Origin: an uncultured Capnocytophaga sp.
GTDB taxonomy: Bacteria; Bacteroidota; Bacteroidia; Flavobacteriales; Flavobacteriaceae
DNA: 13,306 nt
Reading direction: 5' to 3'
Assembly (NCBI RefSeq): GCF_938029845.1
Contig: NZ_CALHGG010000004.1
Location: 1 to 13,306, forward strand
In this document: positions 7,925 to 13,306 of the stretch, piece after piece
Position numbering within the stretch: the first letter of the stretch is position 1
How the letters are laid out: every line of letters begins with the position of its first letter
Program-made: the position numbers and the translations under genes
The notes under the pieces: generated by a model
Databases searched by the model: none
What the model was told of the DNA's origin: nothing
What the model saw: only the letters and a program-made list of their open reading frames with translations

Positions 7925-8230
7925 ATGGAAAAGGTAACTAAAAGGGAAATAAATATAGAGATAGATGATAAAGTAGCCGCGGGGATCTATGCCAATATGG
8001 TGGTAGTGAATCACTCCGATACTGAGTTCGTTTTGGACTTTATTTCTATCATGCCAGGGATGCCCAAGGCACGTGTACAGAGTAGGGTTATCATGACCCC
8101 TTCCCAAGCCAAGCATCTCATGCAGAATCTTAGCACCAATCTTTATCAGTACGAACACGATAAGGATCTCCCTACAGACGAAGAGGTATTCGGTAAGCAA
8201 TCCCACTTCTCTGGCTCTGGCGAAGCGTAA
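7925..8230 (+). CDS. DUF3467 family protein, co-transcribed with rpoC
   Basis: 101 residues from ATG 7925, 5 bases after the rpoC stop, so almost certainly co-transcribed and possibly translationally coupled. The core INIEIDDKVAAGIYANMVVV…SDTEFVLDFISIMPG, then ARVQSRVIMTPSQAKHL (roughly residues 10-65), matches the DUF3467 family, small cytoplasmic proteins without a signal peptide or membrane segment. Function is unknown. From memory the same rpoC-DUF3467 order recurs in many Bacteroidota, which would make a role linked to RNA polymerase plausible, but that is inference. The C-terminal ~20 residues are polar and probably disordered. It is the last gene before the repeat-rich island. Confidence 0.88.
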   Translation: MEKVTKREINIEIDDKVAAGIYANMVVVNHSDTEFVLDFISIMPGMPKARVQSRVIMTPSQAKHLMQNLSTNLYQYEHDKDLPTDEEVFGKQSHFSGSGEA

Positions 8231-8295
8231 TAAAACTAAAAACTAAAAACTAAAAAGTAAAAGGTAAAAGGTAAAATCTTTTACCTTTTACTTTT
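8231..8295 (+). terminator. Heptamer array folding into a hairpin; probable end of the rpoC operon
   Basis: 8231-8279 is a period-7 array that drifts from AAAAACT to AAAAGGT units. Its last units (8260-8276) pair with 8279-8295 to form a 17-pair A/T-rich stem with one G·U and a 2-base loop, and the right arm itself supplies T-runs. Its place immediately after the DUF3467 stop suggests a transcription terminator, with the caveat that the stem is weak in G/C. Confidence 0.5.
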
Positions 8296-8319
8296 CTACT
8301 CAAGTCGTACAAACGCTGT

Positions 8320-8391
8320 AATTCCCTTCGCTAGCAGGAGCCACAGCCTCTACTGATAGTAGGCACGAGTTGCAAGCTCGCACCAGCGAAG
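8320..8391. repeat. Structured repeat, copy 1 (R1)
   Basis: Bounded by CTTCGCT (8326-8332) and its exact reverse complement AGCGAAG (8385-8391). The 35-base core at 8335-8369 recurs at 9697-9731 with one mismatch. A small internal stem CGAG/CTCG closes a 7-base loop before a conserved CGCACC. It lies just left of MITE copy 1. No coding potential. Confidence 0.75.
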
Positions 8392-8403
8392 CATTTATAA
8401 AAT

Positions 8404-8550
8404 ACCTCCCCCCACCCCCTCCAAAGGGGGAATACATACGTTGAGAAATTGTAATAATCATTATAAAAGATAGAAAATCAGACTTATACAAAGAATATTA
8501 ACTACCTCAACTATCTCATTCCCCCTCTCGGAGGGGGTAGGGGGGAGGTT
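8404..8550 (+). mobile_element. MITE-like element, copy 1 (M1)
   Basis: A 147-bp element with ~30-base terminal inverted repeats: ACCTCCCCCC…CCCCCTCCAAAGGGGGAAT on the left, and ATTCCCCCT…GGAGGGGG…GGGGAGGTT on the right. Each terminus can also form its own small hairpin (CCCCCT with AGGGGG). The ~90-bp A/T-rich interior has no ORF. It is about 95% identical to copy 3 over 132 bases by hand alignment (about seven differences). No target-site duplication was evident. Confidence 0.6.
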
Positions 8551-8655
8551 ACAAGCAGAGTAAAGGGAAAGGCTACAAGCAGAGTAAAGGGAAAGGCTAC
8601 AAGCAGAGTAAAGGGGAGGTTACAAGCAGAGTAAAGGGGAGGTTACAAGCAGAGT
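8551..8655. repeat. 23/24-bp tandem array next to MITE copy 1
   Basis: Units start at 8551, 8575, 8599, 8622 and 8645, giving two of 24, two of 23 and one partial. Each has ACAAGCAGAGTAAAGG followed by a G-rich end; in the two 23-base units that end is GGGGAGGTT, the same as the MITE right terminus at 8542-8550. Confidence 0.85.
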
Positions 8656-9018
8656 TACAATAAGATACTATTATGAATAATTGATATACAATGATTTATA
8701 CATCAGATTATAATTTAAGAACGACTTGTGAAACTTGAGTGAATAATTTAAGTTTCGCCAGTTCTGTAACTTATTGATATTCAAAAACCTCCCCCCCTCC
8801 CCCCTCCAAAGGGGGAATGAGATAGTTTATGATTCTCAAGAAGTTAGAGAGAGGACATTTTCCAGATTGATAGACAATTTTTATCTTTTTCAACGAATTT
8901 ATTCCCCCTCTCGGAGGGTGCAAGGGGGAGGTTTATTTTGTAATATATTGATTATTAACTAATTACAGATCTAATTATAACCTAAAAATGACTTGTGAAA
9001 CTTGAGTGAATAATTTAA
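8656..9018. repeat. Duplicated leader sequence: identical 29-bp cores at 8723-8751 and 8990-9018
   Basis: The 29-base cores are identical, and about 60-80 bases before each are recognisably related but diverged. Both copies follow a MITE right end. The second copy leads into the DUF559 gene; the first is followed only by 34 bases and then MITE copy 2. The first copy also forms GAAACTT/AAGTTTC (8730-8736 with 8750-8756). Confidence 0.75.
8786..8933 (-). mobile_element. MITE-like element, copy 2 (M2), inverted and diverged
   Basis: 148 bp with the same terminal inverted repeats as copy 1 (AACCTCCCC… and …GGGGGAGGTT). Its interior starts GGGGGAATGAGATAGTT, the reverse complement of the right interior edge of copy 1, and ends TCAACGAATTTATTCCCCC, resembling copy 1's left edge reversed. 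It is therefore in the opposite orientation. The middle is largely diverged, suggesting an older insertion. A 62-codon open frame across it is chance. Confidence 0.55.
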
Positions 9019-9029
9019 AAAAGAAAATA

Positions 9030-9458
9030 ATGAATAATAATATCATTCCTTACAATCCAAAGTTAAGAGAATATGCTAAAGAATTACGTAATAATAGTAC
9101 TTTGTGTGAAATTCTATTATGGAAACAGATAAAAAATAAGGCATTGGGTGTAGAGTTTAAACGACAAGTACCTATTTTGGAATATATTGTTGATTTTTAT
9201 TGTCAGGAGATAAGGTTAGCTATTGAAGTAGATGGAAGTATCCATGATTTCAGATATATAGAAGATGCACAAAGGCAAGGAGAGATGGAAAAATATGGGA
9301 TTACCTTTATACGTTTCACTAATAAAGAGATAAAATATAATATGTTTGGTGTTATTTTGTCTTTGGAGACTAAGATAGAAGAGTTGAAAAAAGAACAAAA
9401 TGACTTATATGAGGAATCTACCCCTCCTATAACTCCCCTTTCCCCCTCTTTGAGTTGA
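9030..9458 (+). CDS. DUF559 family nuclease-like protein (Vsr / PD-(D/E)XK fold)
   Basis: 142 residues from ATG 9030. A GTG eight codons earlier lies inside a duplicated non-coding repeat, so the ATG is preferred. The sequence fits DUF559: NPKLREYAKELRNNSTLCE (residues 9-27), LLWKQIKNKALGVEFKRQ, then YIVDFYC with Asp55, then AIEVDGSIH with Glu66, Asp68 and His72, and FIRFTNKEI near 90-100. DUF559 is related by fold to Vsr and PD-(D/E)XK endonucleases, and Asp55/Glu66/Asp68 would be the metal-binding set. Activity and target are not established for the family. The gene is A/T-rich and sits between MITE copies 2 and 3. Its last ~13 residues (STPPITPLSPSLS) come from C-rich DNA resembling the MITE ends, so the tail is probably an add-on. 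No promoter of the phylum's type was found. Confidence 0.82.
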   Translation: MNNNIIPYNPKLREYAKELRNNSTLCEILLWKQIKNKALGVEFKRQVPILEYIVDFYCQEIRLAIEVDGSIHDFRYIEDAQRQGEMEKYGITFIRFTNKEIKYNMFGVILSLETKIEELKKEQNDLYEESTPPITPLSPSLS

Positions 9459-9484
9459 AACTTCCCTCCCTTTTTCTAAGATAG

Positions 9485-9651
9485 AACCTCCCCCTCTTCA
9501 CATACTCGCTCTCGCGACTTCCTCCAAAGGGGGAATACATACGTTTAGAAATTGTAATAATCATTATAAAAGACAGGAAATCAGACTTATACAAAGAATA
9601 TTAACTATCTCAACTATCTCATTCCCCCTTTGGAGGGGGTAGGGGGAGGTT
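9485..9651 (+). mobile_element. MITE-like element, copy 3 (M3), left terminus interrupted
   Basis: Same orientation as copy 1 and ~95% identical to it from 9521 rightwards. The left terminal repeat (AACCTCCCCC at 9485) is split by about 25 foreign bases (about 9495-9520) before CCTCCAAAGGGGGAAT resumes. The insert contains CACATACTCGCT (9499-9510), the reverse complement of a motif in the neighbouring structured repeat. The right end ATTCCCCC…GGGGGAGGTT is intact. It starts 27 bases after the DUF559 stop and may affect or end that transcript. Confidence 0.6.
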
Positions 9652-9687
9652 TTGACCTTAGCTTGAGCCTATAACAATGGAGGTCAC

Positions 9688-9785
9688 AATTCCCCTCAGG
9701 AGCCACAGCCTCTACTGATAGTAGGTACGAGCTAAAGTCGCTGAATACTTGGAAGCGAGTATGTGACTCGCACCAACGAAGGGGA
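9688..9785. repeat. Structured repeat, copy 2 (R1')
   Basis: Same orientation as the copy at 8320. Core 9697-9731 is shared over 35 bases with one mismatch. Outer ends are TCCCCT (9691-9696) and AGGGGA (9780-9785), again self-complementary but different bases from copy 1. The loop before the conserved CTCGCACC is ~35 bases longer and contains GCGAGT/ACTCGC (9755-9760 with 9766-9771), a perfect 6-base stem with a 5-base loop. Confidence 0.75.
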
Positions 9786-9862
9786 CACATCGACAAATCA
9801 ACACATTGTCAAATCGGCAAATCAGCAAATCAACAAATTGACACATCGACAAATTAGCAAAT
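9783..9862. repeat. Octamer tandem array
   Basis: Ten units of exactly 8 bases with consensus nnrCAmAT (for example CGACAAAT, CAACACAT, CGGCAAAT, CAGCAAAT). Positions 4, 5, 7 and 8 are invariant, and position 6 is A or C. It abuts the second structured repeat and lies ~95 bases upstream of the promoter for the large surface protein. The A/T-rich bases between (9863-9956) show nothing I can name. Confidence 0.85.
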
Positions 9863-9956
9863 TTTATAACTCATTTGTTATCATGTGATTACAGTAGATT
9901 TATCTTGTCAAAAAAGTTAAATTTACGTTTTTGCAAAAAAAACTTTGAAAAAATAC

Positions 9957-9986
9957 TTTGTATATTAATAATAATTTATAAATTTG
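9957..9986 (+). promoter_or_regulatory. Promoter of the large secreted protein gene
   Basis: TTTG at 9957-9960 and TAAATTTG at 9979-9986, 18 bases apart, are a near-ideal Bacteroidota promoter. Transcription would start near 9993, leaving about 20 bases to ATG 10012 or about 65 to ATG 10057. Confidence 0.75.
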
Positions 9987-10011
9987 CGGACAAAATACCT
10001 CGTGAAGAGCA

Positions 10012-13000
10012 ATGAAAGATTATAAGATAATGAAAATCAATAAATCCGCTTTGAAAATGAAGAAGTATTGGCTGTATGTAGTAGCACTACTGCTGCCACT
10101 GTTTGCTTTGGCGCAGGCACCTCCACAGTTTACCACTACCATAGGGAGAACTCCTTGTGGAGGGAATATTACGGTAAACTGGAATGCAGATGCGTCTATT
10201 TTGCGTGATTATTGGGCTATTTTGCTTAAGAACAATCGTGAGCAAGCGCGCCAAACGTTTGATCCTACTCAGAAAAAAGCCGCTTTTACAGGGCTTTCTA
10301 ATGGTGCTTATATCGTAAAAGTACAAAAGAAAACAGGAGAAGTAGGCTATGGAGGTACTTCCAATAGAATCTCTATCACAGGTACTTACAATGGTTTTCA
10401 GGTAGACACATCCCAAACGGCTGCCACCGAAGTAGCCGCAGGGGGAGAGTGTGGAGCCTCAGGTAAGATTACCATTAAAATAAAGAATGGGGTAGGTCCC
10501 TTTGTACTTAAAGCCTACGAAATAGGACAGACTACCCCTGCAGTAACCTCCGCCATTACCAATAAGTCAGGTACTGAGACTCCTATAGATCTTATAGGGC
10601 TAAAACCCAGCACGACTTACCAGATAGAAGTTACAGACCAAGTAGGTAATGCAGGCTGTTCTCGTACTGAACCTAAGAGTAACTTGTCTTATACTACCAA
10701 GGCAGCCGCAGGTTCTTTCTTGGCTGCCGATCCACTAATGGAAATATGTCAGCCAGCAGCCCCTGGAATTACCCCTGAGGGTTCCCTTACTGTACGCTTG
10801 GATAACGCTATCGGTACAGGGCCTTTTGCCGTTCAATTGGTAAATAAGGACACCAACGAGGTGATTATTGCTAGCCGCATAGTTGCTAAAGGTGCAGGGG
10901 CGACTACTACCGCTCGGTTGGTACCTGAATCGAGTAAAAAAATAGAAGCTAATAAAACGTATAAAGTTACTATAAGAGATAATGGCTCTAGTTGTACAGC
11001 TACTAGGGAACTAAAGAAAAATTATACTTTCTCTCCTAATAGATTATTTGTTAGTTTAGCACCTAAATGTAACAATTGCAATTCATATGATGTAGCTTTT
11101 GGGGGTATCTATAGATATCAAGCAGATAGGAATTTATTTTATCCAGGGAAATATACTCTAAGGGTTCAGCCTAATGGAGGAGGAACACCATGGCAGGTTT
11201 CTTTTACAAATAATGATCAACTATTACCTACAACATCAGGTTCTATAAGTACATATGGAGCTAGTGAATTCCGTTTTTGGGAGTGGAATCGTCCCATGAT
11301 ATTTAAAACATCAAACACAATAAATGTAGGAGATGTCTTGACTTTAACTTATGAGGATTGCTCAGGAAATGTTTTGCCTGCTTATACTCATACAGTAACA
11401 CCTATTAATACGGCAGCTTATCCAGCTACTTATATAAAAACAGAAGCAAATCCAGGAGGAGTAGGTGCTTGTCCAAAAAAAGCGATATTCAAGACACAGT
11501 TTCAATATAATATGGAATCTGTACATGGTTATACTTCCTATATGGGGCTATGTAAGCTTAATAATGTACAAGGAAAGTTACAAGGATATTCATCAGGATC
11601 ATGGGTAGATATCCCTACAACAGATGTCAATACCATGTTTAGATTCTATGATGAGACAACAACAAGTACACACTTGTTAACAACAACAAATCTTTCTTAT
11701 AGTAAATATAGAGTACAGTATGCAGTACAAGGATTTAGTTATGGGGCAGGAAGTAATTGTAGAAATTTTCAATCTATAGAATTTACAAATGCTTCCATAT
11801 CTAATAATCTTTTAAAAGATATATCGATACCTCATCACCCAGGTACACCTAAAACAGCGATAAGTGATTCAAGAACAATATTGGATGCACCTAATCGAGG
11901 AAATGTATTGGCTATAGGAAATGGGAATGCCGATTTTAGCGGGTTACGTAACTTTATTACTGATGCAAATCATCTGAAAGTTACTTTGAGTCGCGTAGAC
12001 GGACAAACAACAATGAAAATTAATGCTACAGGTCCTTGGAATTTGGCAGGAGAATATACAATTACTTTTCCTAAGACAATTGAACTTTATCCTTCTATGA
12101 ATGGAGGACATGATCAAATATATTGGTTAACTGATATTCCACCAGGAGATTATAGAGTTAAATTAGAAGTTGCAGGATGTGGTTCATATACAGAAACTTA
12201 CAGAGTAGTAGCTCCTCCAGCTGTAGAATATGATCTAAGTACAAAGAAAGAAATAGATTGTTCTTCAGGGAATACACGAGGTAAAATTATATTTAAAGGA
12301 TCTTTTGGAAAGAATACAACTACTGGATTTACACAAATGCGTATCTATAAAGATACAAATCCAACCTCTCTATCAAACTCAGATTTACATACGAGGATAG
12401 GAGAGGAAAAAGGGGTAGCTAACTTGGTAGAAGTTCCTACACCTGATCCTAATAAGTCCGTAATGCAAGGAGAAGTAGGGAATCTTGAGCCAGGAGATTA
12501 TTTGATAGGAATTGCAGCAGATCCTATTTGGATAGGTTGGCATACCATAATAGACAATCCTGAAGCAAAGGGTTATACTTATGGATATAACGCTAGCAGA
12601 CGAGGACGAGGTATTATTGCTGATAATATATTCTATAAGAAAATTAAAGTAGAAGAGTTCAATGAAGTAGATCCTACGGTTTCTATAGGAATGTGTGATC
12701 CTGCAGATCCTAATACCGGCTTTGTACGTGTGGAACTTCCAGACGGCTCTGAGCCACAGTACCCTATTACCTATACCTTATATAAGGTATCAGGGGGTAA
12801 TAAGACGGTAGCAGTGGATGCCAGTGGTACTGCAATTGCTCCTGTAACCGTGGCTACAAGACCTGCTAACTTGTCAGATGCGTTTGCTACTTTCAATAAT
12901 GTACCTAAGCTCACAGGAAGTGATACCTATGAGGTAAAATTCGAGTCAGGTTGTCTCGACCGAGAAGTACGAGTACCTGATTTTGGTAGCTTGGTAGCGC

Positions 13001-13306
13001 CAACGGTAAGTTCGGATTTGACAGAGGCTTGTTGGAACAATCCTATGACCCTTTCGGTGGATCTCTCTGAGACAGTATATAATATAGAATGGAAATCAGA
13101 GCCTTCTTCAGCCTTGGACGGCGTGTCCTTGGCGGATAAGAAGCATTCGACTCTTACTTTCCTTCCTCAAGAAGGGGCTAAGTATTTTGTTACCTATACC
13201 CTAAAAACAGGTATGGGCTGTGCAACCCCTGTTTCCAGAAATACAGATAAAAAAGAGATCCCATTGAAGGTAACGAACTTCACGGATGCATCAATTTCAG
13301 CATTAC
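10012..13306 (+). CDS. Giant secreted Ig-like repeat surface protein, probable type IX secretion cargo (3' end outside window)
   Basis: No stop from ATG 10012 to the window end (1098 codons), and an in-frame TGA at 10003 prevents a longer start. ATGs at 10030 and 10057 are also possible; 10057 would give the most standard signal peptide, MKKYWLYVVALLLPLFALA|Q. The mature part shows repeated modules that open with a Cys and a pattern like C-x(4-10)-G-x-I/L-x-V/I…GPF and close with a G/S-x-C: Cys147/216, 246/328, 815/901, 927/990 are likely pairs. These resemble SprB-like and gliding-associated adhesin repeats of flavobacteria, which carry a C-terminal sorting domain; that end is outside the window, so type IX export is inferred. 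No enzyme motif seen. Codon use in 11041-12660 differs strongly from both flanks. Likely role: cell-surface adhesion or gliding. Confidence 0.8.
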   Translation, partial: MKDYKIMKINKSALKMKKYWLYVVALLLPLFALAQAPPQFTTTIGRTPCGGNITVNWNADASILRDYWAILLKNNREQARQTFDPTQKKAAFTGLSNGAYIVKVQKKTGEVGYGGTSNRISITGTYNGFQVDTSQTAATEVAAGGECGASGKITIKIKNGVGPFVLKAYEIGQTTPAVTSAITNKSGTETPIDLIGLKPSTTYQIEVTDQVGNAGCSRTEPKSNLSYTTKAAAGSFLAADPLMEICQPAAPGITPEGSLTVRLDNAIGTGPFAVQLVNKDTNEVIIASRIVAKGAGATTTARLVPESSKKIEANKTYKVTIRDNGSSCTATRELKKNYTFSPNRLFVSLAPKCNNCNSYDVAFGGIYRYQADRNLFYPGKYTLRVQPNGGGTPWQVSFTNNDQLLPTTSGSISTYGASEFRFWEWNRPMIFKTSNTINVGDVLTLTYEDCSGNVLPAYTHTVTPINTAAYPATYIKTEANPGGVGACPKKAIFKTQFQYNMESVHGYTSYMGLCKLNNVQGKLQGYSSGSWVDIPTTDVNTMFRFYDETTTSTHLLTTTNLSYSKYRVQYAVQGFSYGAGSNCRNFQSIEFTNASISNNLLKDISIPHHPGTPKTAISDSRTILDAPNRGNVLAIGNGNADFSGLRNFITDANHLKVTLSRVDGQTTMKINATGPWNLAGEYTITFPKTIELYPSMNGGHDQIYWLTDIPPGDYRVKLEVAGCGSYTETYRVVAPPAVEYDLSTKKEIDCSSGNTRGKIIFKGSFGKNTTTGFTQMRIYKDTNPTSLSNSDLHTRIGEEKGVANLVEVPTPDPNKSVMQGEVGNLEPGDYLIGIAADPIWIGWHTIIDNPEAKGYTYGYNASRRGRGIIADNIFYKKIKVEEFNEVDPTVSIGMCDPADPNTGFVRVELPDGSEPQYPITYTLYKVSGGNKTVAVDASGTAIAPVTVATRPANLSDAFATFNNVPKLTGSDTYEVKFESGCLDREVRVPDFGSLVAPTVSSDLTEACWNNPMTLSVDLSETVYNIEWKSEPSSALDGVSLADKKHSTLTFLPQEGAKYFVTYTLKTGMGCATPVSRNTDKKEIPLKVTNFTDASISAL

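Noticed and set aside
8551..8655. CRISPR array or iteron origin
   Set aside because: Units are contiguous with no spacers, and no replication initiator gene or cas gene is present.
8774..8962. 62-codon plus-strand ORF over MITE copy 2
   Set aside because: It is made of the element's inverted repeats and A/T-rich interior and has no protein-like composition or homologue I recognise.
9006..9029. GTG start for the DUF559 gene
   Set aside because: These bases belong to the 29-base core repeated at 8723-8751 in non-coding DNA; ATG 9030 gives a normal DUF559 N-terminus.
10087..10416. 109-codon minus-strand ORF at the start of the surface-protein gene
   Set aside because: It is antisense to a long open frame with a signal peptide and repeat modules, and has no recognisable motif.

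Overview
The window looks like a chromosome segment of a member of the Bacteroidota, most likely class Flavobacteriia. A Capnocytophaga-like oral flavobacterium is my best guess, but nothing here fixes the genus. The support is: several promoters of the Bacteroidota housekeeping type (TTTG / TAnnTTTG); an RpoC with the wording usual for this phylum, followed 5 bases later by a DUF3467 gene; signal peptides ending in A|Q; Shine-Dalgarno-poor starts; and a large secreted Ig-like repeat protein of the kind exported by type IX secretion in gliding flavobacteria.

Left part (1-3059): the first 47 bases are the 5' end of a minus-strand peroxiredoxin gene (AhpC type). It is divergent from a small secreted DUF2271 protein gene, and a heptamer repeat array lies between them. 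Next come a biotin-dependent acyl-CoA carboxylase carboxyltransferase subunit (closest to methylcrotonyl-CoA carboxylase beta) and a barstar-family protein with no RNase toxin gene beside it.

Middle (3060-8230): a 576-bp intergenic region carries six copies of a 20-bp palindrome, bracketed by two degenerate direct repeats, then a long rpoC leader with a possible 16-codon upstream ORF. rpoC (1427 aa) appears complete, with all zinc and catalytic motifs. It is not preceded by rpoB. The DUF3467 gene forms an operon with it, and a heptamer array that can fold into a long hairpin ends the unit.

Repeat island (about 8320-9862): three copies of a ~147-bp MITE-like element with C-rich/G-rich terminal inverted repeats (one copy inverted and diverged), two copies of a second structured repeat at the outer edges, a 23/24-bp tandem array, a duplicated leader sequence and an octamer array. 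The only gene inside is a DUF559 (Vsr/PD-(D/E)XK-like) nuclease gene. I think this nuclease-plus-palindrome arrangement is the best candidate for an undescribed mobile system, though the link is inference.

Right part (9957-13306): a good promoter drives a very large secreted protein that runs off the window with at least 1098 codons open. It is built from repeated Ig-like modules with paired cysteines. Its central ~1.6 kb uses clearly different codons from both flanks, and the switch falls at module borders, suggesting a mosaic surface protein.
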